Below, piece after piece: positions 27,209 to 35,144 of a stretch of DNA of 64,000 bases (its first letter is position 1; the number at the start of each line of letters is the position of its first letter). The DNA comes from Micavibrio sp. UBA2137. Its GTDB lineage: Bacteria > Pseudomonadota > Alphaproteobacteria > Micavibrionales > Micavibrionaceae. The stretch lies in NCBI GenBank assembly GCA_002328415.1, contig DCXL01000004.1, forward strand, positions 905,451 to 969,450, written 5' to 3'. A program made the position numbers and the translations under genes. A model generated the notes under the pieces. It did no database searches and was not told where the DNA came from. It saw only the letters and a program-made list of their open reading frames with translations.

Positions 27209-27415
27209 GAATGCAATTTTGCATTCTCCGGGGCTTTAGAACCCTGCACTAAGCGGCTGATATCGCCGTTACGATGTCGCCTTTCGGTCCTCTTATGACC
27301 GGGAGGCGGCGATGTATGTCCAAGCCTCGCGGCCAAAGATCGTCGCGGTTGTCTTAGTGCAACTTCTAAACTCCCGGTCACCAAGAGAAATCTTGGTGAC
27401 TTTTGAGTTAGGAGT
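27209..27415 (+). promoter_or_regulatory. Candidate structured leader RNA with buried ribosome binding site
   Basis: The 417-bp gap between hamA and the next gene is AT-rich up to about 27165 (with a TTAATTAATTAATTAA run) and then turns markedly GC-rich and foldable. Elements in order: a hairpin of GAATGCAA/TTGCATTC (27209-27226); a 9-bp closing pair TGCACTAAG (27245-27253) with CTTAGTGCA (27353-27361) around about 100 nt holding a nested TCGCC/GGCGA and GGTC/GACC stem; then a long hairpin of lower stem ACTTCTA-A-ACTC (27362-27373) with GAGT-TAGGAGT (27405-27415) and a perfect 10-bp upper stem (27377-27386 with 27391-27400) capped by a GAAA tetraloop. The AGGAG for the gene at 27420 lies in the lower stem. 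It looks like a translation-controlling leader or larger structured RNA; pairings were found by eye. Confidence 0.6.
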
Positions 27416-27419
27416 AGAA

Positions 27420-27944
27420 ATGGACAATAAAATTCTAGGTGCCTTAGGCGAAAATATAATTATAAGTGAATTATTATATCGAGGTTGGATTCCTCAAAAT
27501 CTAAACTCTATCGTAGATAACTCTCCGAACGTGGACATTGTTGCCATTAAAGACACAACAAAAATTAATTTCCAGATCAAAACCGCAAAATTATCACAAC
27601 CTGATGTTCGTGTTGGCCATGGTAAAAAGAAACAGTATTTAAACGCGAAAGTGGGACCTAAAGCGGATTTCTTGATAATGGTTAGATTTGAAAACCCAAA
27701 AAATTATGATGTTTACATTGTTCCTATTGAAGTTGCCGAAAAGGAAATAAAACGTTGCTACGATCTTTGGTTAGAAAGACCTAAATTAGATGGAAAAGTG
27801 AGATCAGAAAAGTTTCCCGCCCATATATACTTTCATTATAATAAGAATCGCCCCGACGAAAGTGACTACACTACAAAATGGTCTCAATATTTAAATGCTT
27901 GGAACCTTATAGAACCTGATTTGCAAGTCGATTCGACAGACTAG
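27420..27944 (+). CDS. Small PD-(D/E)xK-like protein downstream of a structured leader
   Basis: 174 residues from the ATG at 27420 (AGGAG 5 bp upstream). The N-terminal half follows the PD-(D/E)xK layout seen in small endonucleases: helix with Glu11 ('LGALGENIIISELLYRGW'), 'NVDIVAI' with Asp39, and 'INFQIKTA' where the usual E-x-K is Q52-x-K54. A basic loop (GHGKKKQYL) and a beta strand 'ADFLIMVRF' follow. The same layout is found in group I intron-associated and restriction-type endonucleases, but also in non-cutting relatives. The Gln for Glu change may matter. Nearby genes are all defence or mobile. Function is not established. Confidence 0.7.
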   Translation: MDNKILGALGENIIISELLYRGWIPQNLNSIVDNSPNVDIVAIKDTTKINFQIKTAKLSQPDVRVGHGKKKQYLNAKVGPKADFLIMVRFENPKNYDVYIVPIEVAEKEIKRCYDLWLERPKLDGKVRSEKFPAHIYFHYNKNRPDESDYTTKWSQYLNAWNLIEPDLQVDSTD

Positions 27945-28132
27945 TATTCATACGATATTATTTAATTAGTTAGGATTGTCTGACAACGTTCAGATACAGA
28001 TTCTTGCTCGGAAACAAGCATTGGTAGTGTTTATTTCCGAATAAAGGAATAAAGAGTTTTCAACATACCGCTAATCGAAAAACACCGCTTTTACAGCGCA
28101 CAAACTGCTGCCTTTTTGGAGAGGAAATATAC

Positions 28133-29425
28133 ATGACTACAAAGATCGAAAATATAAAGTTAGATAAGCTTTCACCATACGATAATAACCCACGAACACA
28201 CAGCACCAAGCAAATTGAACAGATTGTAAACTCAATCAAACAGTTTGGATTTACTATCCCTATTCTCATTGATGAGAAAGACATGATACTTGCGGGGCAC
28301 GGACGCCTTCTCGCAGCAAGGCAGATGGACCTTGAATCAGTTCCTTGCCTACGGGCAACAAGCATGTCTGAAGCTCAAAAAAGGGCATATATAATTGCTG
28401 ACAATAAGCTGACAGAGAATGGGGGCTGGGATAATGAGCTCCTAATAGAAGAATTTCAATATTTGGAATCTCTAGATCTAGATTTTGATTTAAGTATCAC
28501 TGGGTTTGAGACTGCTGAGATAGATATTTTGTTATCTGATGAAAAGGAAAACAAAGACGATGACAATATTCCAGATGTGGATGAGACAGGCCATGCAATA
28601 ACTTCTACTGGCGATGTTTGGCTGCTTGGCAAGCACAAAGTGATCTGTGGTGATAGTCTAAAGTCAGAAACATACGAAAGCCTACTTGGCAATGAAAGAG
28701 CAGGATTGGTATTTACTGACCCCCCATATAATGTCGTTATTGATGGGCATGTTTGTGGCAAGGGGCACGTTAAGCACGAAGAGTTTGTTATGGCATCCGG
28801 GGAAATGTCAAAAGAGGAATTTACTAACTTTCTCAAAACAGCTTCTGAGAGAATGATTGAATTTTCAGAAGAAGGGTCAATTCATTATATATGCATGGAT
28901 TGGCGTCATATTGAGGAATTACAAACCGCTGCATCGCTTGCAAATTACGAACTCAAAAATATGTGCGTATGGGTTAAAGACAACGGGGGCATGGGCTCAT
29001 TGTATAGGTCAAGACACGAGCTCATTTTCGTTTTCAAGAATGGTAACAAATCACACATCAACAATGTTCAATTAGGAAAACATGGCAGGAACAGAACGAA
29101 TGTTTGGGAGTATCCAGGTGTAAATAGTTTCAAAGGGCAGATGAAAGATCTTGCTCTTCATCCCACTGTAAAGCCGACGAATTTGGTTCAAGATGCAATT
29201 TTAGATTGCTCTAACAGAGGAGATATAATCTTAGATCCTTTCGGAGGGTCCGGAACAACGATAATTGCTGCTGAAAAGTCTGAGCGTAAAGCGCGTCTAA
29301 TTGAGATAGATCCCAAATATTGTGATGTAATTTTAAGACGCTGGCAAAATTTAACGGGCTTAGACGCACTAAACCTAAATACGGAATTATCATTTAATGA
29401 AATGGAGAATAGTAATGAAAGATAA
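28133..29425 (+). CDS. ParB-like domain fused to DNA methyltransferase (phage type)
   Basis: 430 residues behind GGAGAGG. Residues 1-90 are a ParB/Spo0J-type N-terminal domain ('LSPYDNNPRTHSTKQIEQIVNSIKQFGFTIPILID', 'MILAGHGRLLAARQM'). From about 150 a DNA amino-methyltransferase of the beta arrangement follows: catalytic DPPYN at 196-200, then target-recognition region, then the SAM motif 'LDPFGGSGTTIIAAEKS' near 375. There is no cognate nuclease next to it, so it is an orphan methylase of the kind carried by prophages and gene transfer elements. It overlaps the following DUF5681 gene by 11 bp. Confidence 0.92.
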   Translation: MTTKIENIKLDKLSPYDNNPRTHSTKQIEQIVNSIKQFGFTIPILIDEKDMILAGHGRLLAARQMDLESVPCLRATSMSEAQKRAYIIADNKLTENGGWDNELLIEEFQYLESLDLDFDLSITGFETAEIDILLSDEKENKDDDNIPDVDETGHAITSTGDVWLLGKHKVICGDSLKSETYESLLGNERAGLVFTDPPYNVVIDGHVCGKGHVKHEEFVMASGEMSKEEFTNFLKTASERMIEFSEEGSIHYICMDWRHIEELQTAASLANYELKNMCVWVKDNGGMGSLYRSRHELIFVFKNGNKSHINNVQLGKHGRNRTNVWEYPGVNSFKGQMKDLALHPTVKPTNLVQDAILDCSNRGDIILDPFGGSGTTIIAAEKSERKARLIEIDPKYCDVILRRWQNLTGLDALNLNTELSFNEMENSNER

Positions 29426-29846
29426 AAACAAAGTTGGCTATTGCTCTCCTCCAAAAGCATCACAATTTAAAAAGGGTCAATCCGGAAACCCTAAAGGCAG
29501 ACCAAAAGACACTTCGAAGTCGATAGATAATATTTATGACATAGCTATTCTTTTCCTTAAGGAATGTGAACAAGAAATTTTAATTAACGAACGCGGTGAG
29601 AACAGAAGCATTACAGTTATTAATGCTGTTTTTAAACAAGCTTTAGCTAAAGCAGCAAAAGGAGATATGAGATCAATTGAATTTGTATCGACGATGCTAT
29701 CTCGATCTGCTCAATTAAAAGAAGCCTATGATAGACGAAAATTGAGAGTTAAAGCAAAGAGGTTTCAAAATGAAATTATAGATCAACTTAATGACGAAGA
29801 GTTTAGAGAAGTTTACAAAGCTGTTAAAAGCTTTAGAGAAAATTAA
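29415..29846 (+). CDS. DUF5681 domain protein
   Basis: 143 residues. The N-terminus has the DUF5681 signature 'VGYCSPPKASQFKKGQSGNPKGRPK' split over residues 6-31, followed by a helical, strongly charged body. This family typically lies beside phage ParB-methyltransferases and terminase genes in alphaproteobacteria, and it may be a small DNA-packaging or DNA-binding component; its function is not known. Start at 29415, with GGAG 8 bp upstream, inside the end of the methyltransferase gene. No terminase follows here, so the pair is a phage remnant or cargo. Confidence 0.8.
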   Translation: MKDKNKVGYCSPPKASQFKKGQSGNPKGRPKDTSKSIDNIYDIAILFLKECEQEILINERGENRSITVINAVFKQALAKAAKGDMRSIEFVSTMLSRSAQLKEAYDRRKLRVKAKRFQNEIIDQLNDEEFREVYKAVKSFREN

Positions 29847-29918
29847 TGTCTCGAAAATAATTAACTTAAAACTTAAAAAATATCTGGACTATCTCACCGC
29901 GTGAAGCAGTAATGCATC

Positions 29919-30323
29919 ATGCATTCAAAAAACTACGAATACTACACTTTACAAGCCTTAAGAGAGCGCTGGGGCAAATTATGGAAGCATAAACCCCATG
30001 GCACGATGGGGCGTAACATGATGATTGCAAGCATTCGCTATAAAGAGTGGGAAGAGCGTACGGGCGGTTTAAATAATAAGCAACGTGAACAACTGAAAAA
30101 CTTGGTTTCTCAATACAAAAGAAATAACAACCATTTTGATGCTCACAAACACTTAAAGCCTGGTACACGCCTTGTACGTGTTTGGAAAGGCAAGAAATAC
30201 TGCGTACTCGTTAAATCAAATGGCTATGAGTATTATGGCACGGTTTACAATAGCCTTTCAAAAATCGCCAACGAAATTACAGGGTCAAAATGGAATGGAT
30301 GGCTATTTTTTGGTTTGAAGTAA
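29919..30323 (+). CDS. DUF2924 protein, recombinase-associated
   Basis: 134 residues. A helical N-terminal half ('LRERWGKLWKHKP', 'RYKEWEERTGGL') and the DUF2924 C-terminal motif 'LKPGTRLVRVWKGKKYCVLV...GYEYYGTVYNSLSKIANEITGSKWNGWLFFGL'. In alphaproteobacterial elements this family is usually encoded immediately before a large serine recombinase, and may be its accessory or directionality factor (inference). Here the recombinase is 815 bp further on because a PLD-like gene in the opposite direction sits between them. No clear ribosome site precedes the ATG. Confidence 0.85.
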   Translation: MHSKNYEYYTLQALRERWGKLWKHKPHGTMGRNMMIASIRYKEWEERTGGLNNKQREQLKNLVSQYKRNNNHFDAHKHLKPGTRLVRVWKGKKYCVLVKSNGYEYYGTVYNSLSKIANEITGSKWNGWLFFGLK

Positions 30324-30325
30324 AG

Positions 30326-31096
30326 CTAGGTTTCATCAGATCTATCCCAAATTTGACTGTAAATGTTATATTTTGCTCCCATTATCTGTGACGCTAAAGG
30401 AATTAAGTAGGTAGGTTTTTTATTCGCTGCGTCTTTAATAGATCCTCCCATTATCCATGCTTGTGATCTATCAATAAAAACGATTCTATCATGAAGTTCC
30501 AAACTATGACGTAATTCTACTGTACCTCCATATTGTGCAATATATTTGTCAACGTAAGTTTTTATATCGTCAGTATAACGACTGGCGAGTATTTTAACTT
30601 CAACTTTTCGTGCTACTGATGATAAATAAGCATCAAATGATTTACCATCAAAGTAGGGATCTATGACCAAAATTTGTTTTTCTGCACTATTTATAATTTC
30701 CTTTAAATCAGAAAAGAAATTATAAACATCACCCGAAGGATAAGCATTTCCAATATCTGCTCGCCCTTCCAACTCAAGCTCTAATTTTATGTCTTCAATA
30801 GCATCTGCTACTTGTCCAATAATTTGCTTAATTGTGGGCAGAGGATAGCTCGCCAAAGTCATTTTTGCTGTTTTAAAGTCTATCTTTTTTTCGATGCTTA
30901 TTCTGGACAATAAGGCGCCTGTAACAGAAACCCAGTTTCTTATCGGTGTTCCGACATCAAAACCTGCTCCATCTCCAAAGTCTGGTATATTTTCCAGCTC
31001 ATTTGTAAGTTTCAATAATAAAATTTGTTTCTCAATGTGCCCATCACTTAAAGCTTTTTTCTGAAAACGTACATTAGATTTGTCTAAATCAGTCAT
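30326..31096 (-). CDS. Phospholipase D-like domain protein
   Basis: 256 residues. The N-terminal half (1-125) is helical and unrecognised. The C-terminal half has one PLD-like unit: 'EKQILVIDPYFDGKSFDAYLSS', a beta strand 'VEVKILASRY', and a degenerate HKD motif 'LELHDRIVFIDRSQAWIMGGSIKD' in which the HxK Lys is Arg (H-D-R-x4-D) and the Gly-Ser follows. Such single-unit proteins may dimerise into a nuclease or be catalytically dead sensors. It lies 2 bp from the end of DUF2924 (convergent) and its start is 42 bp from the divergent recombinase start, so it has been inserted into a pair that is normally adjacent. A defence role is inferred from place. Confidence 0.75.
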   Translation of the reverse strand: MTDLDKSNVRFQKKALSDGHIEKQILLLKLTNELENIPDFGDGAGFDVGTPIRNWVSVTGALLSRISIEKKIDFKTAKMTLASYPLPTIKQIIGQVADAIEDIKLELELEGRADIGNAYPSGDVYNFFSDLKEIINSAEKQILVIDPYFDGKSFDAYLSSVARKVEVKILASRYTDDIKTYVDKYIAQYGGTVELRHSLELHDRIVFIDRSQAWIMGGSIKDAANKKPTYLIPLASQIMGAKYNIYSQIWDRSDET

Positions 31097-31138
31097 AATA
31101 TGAACTTCCCCTCGACTTCTTCCGCAAAGGAAGCGTTT

Positions 31139-32677
31139 ATGGTTGCTATGAAGAACATAGCAAAAACCTGTGCAATCTACACGCGAAAATCAACAGATGA
31201 ACGATTAGACATGGAGTTCAACACGCTTGATGCACAGCGTGAAGCGTGCGAGGCGTACATTGCTAGCCAGCGTTCTGAGGGTTGGGCATTATCGGAGACA
31301 CTTTATAACGACGGTGGCTTTTCCGGAGGCAATATAGAGCGTCCTGCCCTTACACAGCTTCTTGAAGATATAAAGGCTGGAAAAGTTGATATCATTGTCG
31401 TTTACAAGATTGACCGCCTCACACGCTCCCTCTCAGACTTTGCAAAGCTGGTTGATATCTTTGATGAGCATGGGGTAACTTTTGTCAGTATTACACAAAG
31501 CTTCAATACAACAACAAGCATGGGACGATTGACACTAAATGTCTTGCTCTCTTTCGCGCAGTTTGAGCGTGAAGTAACAAGCGAGCGGATACGAGATAAG
31601 ATAGCCGCTTCAAAAGCTAAAGGTATGTGGCAGGGAGGACGACCACCATTTGGTTTTGATGTTGGTGATAGACGTTTAGTTATAAATAACGAAGACGCAC
31701 CAAAGGCGCGGCGCATCTTTGAACTATATCTTGAACTAAACAGCGTAAGTGATATTGAAATAGAACTTAAAAGACTGGGAATAAAAAGCCGGCAGCGCAA
31801 GTCCGACAAAGGCTTTACTTATGGTGGCACGTATTTCAGTCGAGGTGCACTCTATAGCCTTCTGCAGAACCCTGTTTATATTGGCAAAATATCCCACAAA
31901 GGAACAATCCATGAAGGATTGCATGATGCCATTATTACTCAAGAGCTATGGGATGCTGTTCAGAACAAACTCAAAGTACAAGCACAATGCCCTAAGGGTC
32001 AAATTGGAACAAGGCACCGTAATCTATTAACCGGACGCCTGTTTGATGAACACGGCAATAGATATACCCCCGTTTACACGAACCATAAGAATAAGCAGAA
32101 ATACCGATATTACCTCAACAAGGAGCTTTCTAAAGATAAGTCACACCCACGTTTTAAAAGAGCCCGTTTTCCTGCTCATGAGATAGAAAAGGTTGTTGAA
32201 GATACGCTTCGCAATCACCTTCATGAATTTGCGTTGAACAAAGATAACTCCTGCTTCACATATTTCACCGAAAACCAAACAGCCCTTCCTGTTTATGAAC
32301 TTGTACGTAGTCTCATTAGTAAGATTATTGTTCAAGAGAATAGTCTTGAACTGCATATTAAACCAGAGAAATTAGAAAAACTCGCCTGTACATATTTGGA
32401 TATTTCACTGGAATGCTCCGAAGATGAACTTGTCATAGAAGAGCCATTCAAATCAGAGCGATCCGATGATGGGGCTATCGTTATAAATTCAAAGAATAGA
32501 GATATGTTTGACCTACCACCAAGACTGTTAAAGAAGCTTGTGCAAGGTGTTATCTGGCGAGATGAGCACTTCGATGGCATAGCTATCAAAGCTATTGCAC
32601 GGCGAGAAAGCTGTTCTCATGATTATGTTAGTTCAGCGATATTCAAGAGCTTTAAGATACTACAAAACGCTTCATAA
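31139..32677 (+). CDS. Large serine recombinase
   Basis: 512 residues from the ATG at 31139, chosen for AAGGAAG 6 bp upstream. Catalytic resolvase domain (about 8-150) with 'AIYTRKST' (nucleophilic Ser), 'VVYKIDRLTRSLSDF' and 'TTTSMGRLTLNVLLSFAQFERE'; recombinase domain (about 170-280); zinc-ribbon-like segment (about 300-345); and a C-terminal helical block with 'AIKAIARRESCSHDYVSSAI', a likely helix-turn-helix. Full length for this family, unlike the relative at 1344-2684. It points towards tRNA-Trp and is separated from it by a 300-bp repeat-rich stretch. It probably integrates and excises the element it belongs to. Confidence 0.93.
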   Translation: MVAMKNIAKTCAIYTRKSTDERLDMEFNTLDAQREACEAYIASQRSEGWALSETLYNDGGFSGGNIERPALTQLLEDIKAGKVDIIVVYKIDRLTRSLSDFAKLVDIFDEHGVTFVSITQSFNTTTSMGRLTLNVLLSFAQFEREVTSERIRDKIAASKAKGMWQGGRPPFGFDVGDRRLVINNEDAPKARRIFELYLELNSVSDIEIELKRLGIKSRQRKSDKGFTYGGTYFSRGALYSLLQNPVYIGKISHKGTIHEGLHDAIITQELWDAVQNKLKVQAQCPKGQIGTRHRNLLTGRLFDEHGNRYTPVYTNHKNKQKYRYYLNKELSKDKSHPRFKRARFPAHEIEKVVEDTLRNHLHEFALNKDNSCFTYFTENQTALPVYELVRSLISKIIVQENSLELHIKPEKLEKLACTYLDISLECSEDELVIEEPFKSERSDDGAIVINSKNRDMFDLPPRLLKKLVQGVIWRDEHFDGIAIKAIARRESCSHDYVSSAIFKSFKILQNAS

Positions 32678-32977
32678 TCCCTGTTATGACCAGTTAAATT
32701 CCCTGTTATTTTTAGTAAGAACGCACGTAACGTCATTTATTCTCTGGCGTTGTTAAAATTTCCTAGGGCGCAAAAACGAAAAATTCCCTGTTAATTCCCT
32801 GATAAACAGGGAATTTCTAATCCGACACGCGGAAAATTTACGCTTTGAGAAAATGATGAGAAAAAGCCCAAAATCTGGATTCTCCGCGCGTGTCGGAAAA
32901 CCATAATGCGGAAAGGTGCGCGGAAAGCCGGCCTTTACAGGGAAAATTCTCTAAATCGGATGGATTGGATGACTGAA
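32678..32977. repeat. Inverted-repeat-rich non-coding stretch between recombinase and tRNA-Trp
   Basis: No gene. TTCCCTGTT or its complement recurs (about 32689, 32699, 32784, and AACAGGGAA-like forms at 32806 and 32938). AATTCCCTG (32793-32801) and CAGGGAATT (32807-32815) form a 9-bp hairpin. TCCGACACGCGGA (32821-32833) faces TCCGCGCGTGTCGGA (32883-32897) as a near-perfect inverted repeat about 50 bp apart. The layout suits a recombinase-linked regulatory or attachment region, or structured termination, but its role is not proven. Confidence 0.5.
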
Positions 32978-32983
32978 TGGCAG
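32961..32983 (+). repeat. Right copy of an imperfect direct repeat at the tRNA-Trp 3' end
   Basis: TGGATT, four bases, then GACTGAATGGCAG. The last six bases are the complement of the tRNA-Trp CTGCCA terminus. The other copy is at 1121-1142 in the same orientation. See the finding on island ends for the limits of this evidence. Confidence 0.35.
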
Positions 32984-33053
32984 GGGCACCAGGACTCGAA
33001 CCCGGGACCTACGGTTTTGGAGACCGTCGCTCTACCAGCTGAGCTATACCCCT
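32978..33053 (-). tRNA. tRNA-Trp (anticodon CCA)
   Basis: A 76-nt cloverleaf on the minus strand starting AGGGGTA and ending with an encoded CCA. D-arm GCTC AGCTGGTA GAGC, anticodon stem/loop ACGGT CTCCAAA ACCGT with anticodon CCA, T-arm CCGGG TTCGAGT CCTGG. It is probably the only tRNA-Trp in the genome, and lies at the border between the accessory region and ordinary chromosome. Confidence 0.95.
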
Positions 33054-33183
33054 ATTCCTTATAGATATCGTGGTTTTACACGACTAAAACGTAGATTTCC
33101 AGTTCTATTTTAAAAAAGCAACCATTTGTTAATAGTTTACATATATTCTTTGCTTATCGTTTATTTTTGAGGGGAATACTATC

Positions 33184-33570
33184 ATGGCTGAATTAATGAA
33201 GGCGCTCTATCCATTGGTTGTGGTCATATCAATTATTGGCTATCTTCCCCAAATACAAAAATTAATGTTTGCCACACGTCGTGCGCAGAATGTCTCCCTT
33301 TCATCGTGGGCATTGTGGCTTGTCTCTGGCACACTTTCCCTTGGATACGGGGTTTATGTACTTGAAGATTTAATGTTCATCCTGACAAGTGCCTTGGGAG
33401 CTTTGTTTATCTACATCACCTTTGGTTTGATTGTCTATAACAACTATATTCGCTTTGAGGAGCCAGGCCATTTACGTGCCAAGTTTCGTCTTCTCTTTGG
33501 TTTAGACAAACGTATAAAGACGTCAGTCACACATGCCAGGCAAGTACTTCCATTAAAAACAAAAGCCTAA
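33184..33570 (+). CDS. SemiSWEET/PQ-loop small transporter
   Basis: 128 residues with three predicted membrane helices (about 8-26, 41-60, 66-88) and the PQ-loop 'GYLPQIQKL' at the end of the first helix. The C-terminal ~35 residues are basic and soluble. SemiSWEETs are three-helix proteins that pair to form a small solute (sugar-type) carrier. GAGGGG 9 bp upstream supports the start. It is probably the first gene of a two-gene run with the MscS channel 46 bp downstream. Substrate unknown. Confidence 0.75.
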   Translation: MAELMKALYPLVVVISIIGYLPQIQKLMFATRRAQNVSLSSWALWLVSGTLSLGYGVYVLEDLMFILTSALGALFIYITFGLIVYNNYIRFEEPGHLRAKFRLLFGLDKRIKTSVTHARQVLPLKTKA

Positions 33571-33616
33571 ATCATCACTATCTTGCACGTAGCGAAAACT
33601 CGTCTATGTTAGAAAT

Positions 33617-34666
33617 ATGGATGAAACACCCAATACATTAACGTCTGGCTTTGGCCTTGCATTAAATAAGGTGCAGGAATGGACGGCTGAGTTCTATACG
33701 CTCCTGCCCAATATTCTGGCAGGATTTGTCATTCTGCTTCTCTTTACAATCATTGCCTTTAGCCTCAAACGCGGCGTTGGTGGTTATTTCAAGATGCGTG
33801 ATCGCATTGATCTGGGACAAATACTCTCGGATTTTGCCTTTTGGATGTTCATCGTTCTTGGCTGCCTCGTTGCCCTTACAATTATTACCCCCTCCATCCG
33901 TCCCGTTGACCTTATTTCAGGTCTTGGGCTTGGATCGCTTGCGGTTGGATTTGCGTTTAAGGATATTTTGCAGAACTGGCTTTCAGGATTACTTATTTTG
34001 CTTAAACTGCCCTTTCGGCGCGGCGATCAAATTAAAGTAAATGATGTTGAGGGAACGGTGGTGCGCATAGAGCCGCGTGCAACCATTATACGCACCTATG
34101 ATGGCAAGGATATTGTCGTTCCCAACACAACAATTTACACGAACCATGTTTCTATCCAAACATCACAGGACGTCCGACGCGTAGAGATGGATATTACGGT
34201 CGGCTACGAATATGGCGTGTCATTTATACGGGAAATCCTATTAGGCGCCCTCACCCAGATTGATGAAATTAAAAAAGAACCTGCCCCTCAAGTGCTTTGC
34301 TGGGAACTTGGTGCAACGTCACTAGGATTAAAACTAAGGTGGTGGATCAGTTCAGAGCGCTCACAAGAAATTATCTCACGTGCCCGCGCCGTTGAAGCAA
34401 TCAAACTTGCGTTTGAAGCCAACGATATTGATCCAACTGACCCCTCGCTTGTTTATACACGCGAGGCTTACTCACCAGATGACCCAGAAGGGCCTTCTGA
34501 GCTTGAAAAAAGAAAAGAGAGCAAAAAGAAGCAATCTCTTACAAAACCAGTCGCTGGAAAAACGCCCCCTGCTTTTGAAATGAGTTATGATGACCCCGAA
34601 ACTTATACGCCCAAGAAGGACAATAAGGACAAAACTCTGCTCTCGGAATCTGATGCTACTTCGTAA
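33617..34666 (+). CDS. MscS-family small mechanosensitive channel
   Basis: 349 residues. Three membrane helices (about 32-54, 72-94, 98-125), the last being the pore-lining segment 'ISGLGLGSLAVGFAFKDILQNWLSGLLIL', then the beta domain of MscS ('FRRGDQIKVNDVEGTVVRIEPRATIIRTYDGKDIVVPNT' in pieces at about 130-180) and the alpha/beta cytoplasmic cage. A long charged C-terminal tail (about 295-349) rich in Lys, Glu and Ser is an addition compared with small MscS. It releases solutes on osmotic downshock. Overlaps the convergent DUF2177 gene by 11 bp. Confidence 0.92.
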   Translation: MDETPNTLTSGFGLALNKVQEWTAEFYTLLPNILAGFVILLLFTIIAFSLKRGVGGYFKMRDRIDLGQILSDFAFWMFIVLGCLVALTIITPSIRPVDLISGLGLGSLAVGFAFKDILQNWLSGLLILLKLPFRRGDQIKVNDVEGTVVRIEPRATIIRTYDGKDIVVPNTTIYTNHVSIQTSQDVRRVEMDITVGYEYGVSFIREILLGALTQIDEIKKEPAPQVLCWELGATSLGLKLRWWISSERSQEIISRARAVEAIKLAFEANDIDPTDPSLVYTREAYSPDDPEGPSELEKRKESKKKQSLTKPVAGKTPPAFEMSYDDPETYTPKKDNKDKTLLSESDATS

Positions 34667-35060
34667 ATAATTGCGTCAGGTAAAAGCCAAAAGTAGCTGA
34701 CACGCCCGTAATAAATGCACCCCATGCAATATCAACAACTGCAACAAGTGGAGGAAAACCCTTCATTGTAGATAGGTTTGTCAGGTCATAGGTCGCATAA
34801 CAGAAAAAGCCAAAAAGCGCCCCGTAAAGAAGTGCCGTTGTCCACGCTCCAGATTTCAAAGCGGGATTAATTGCAAAAATGACAATCCCCACGATATAGA
34901 CAAGGTAAAAACCTGCGGCCACAGGCATATTAAAACTCTCCTTCAGCAAATCGCCCATTTGCGCGTTGTAGAATTTCTGTGCCACAAAATTAAGCCACAC
35001 AAAATCAATAGCAAAGAAAACAACGACAGTTGAAAGATAGGCGATAAGTGAGACTGGCAT
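34656..35060 (-). CDS. DUF2177 family inner-membrane protein
   Basis: 134 residues with four membrane helices ('LIAYLSTVVVFFAIDFVWL', 'AAGFYLVYIVGIVIFAI', 'ALLYGALFGFFCYATYDLTN', 'IAWGAFITGVSATFGFYLTQL'). The motif 'DFVWL', the conserved 'ATYDLTNLSTMKG' and the length are those of DUF2177, a family of unknown function. The start at 35060 follows AAAGGGG by 8 bp. It faces away from pheT, with 84 bp between start codons. Confidence 0.85.
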   Translation of the reverse strand: MPVSLIAYLSTVVVFFAIDFVWLNFVAQKFYNAQMGDLLKESFNMPVAAGFYLVYIVGIVIFAINPALKSGAWTTALLYGALFGFFCYATYDLTNLSTMKGFPPLVAVVDIAWGAFITGVSATFGFYLTQLFTK

Positions 35061-35144
35061 GTAAATAACCCCTTTAAAAATTGTCAAAGATTGCGTAAAA
35101 CAACTTATAACAGTTACTTAAAAAAGCAAATTGAAGAAAACATC

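Noticed and set aside
27166..27384. A minus-strand open frame across the leader (72 residues)
   Set aside because: It has no ribosome site and its arginine-rich composition simply mirrors the GC-rich paired segments.
27166..27944. A retron or group I intron with a homing endonuclease
   Set aside because: No reverse transcriptase is nearby, and I could not find group I core elements (P7/P3 pairing) or an interrupted host gene; the structured leader is reported instead.
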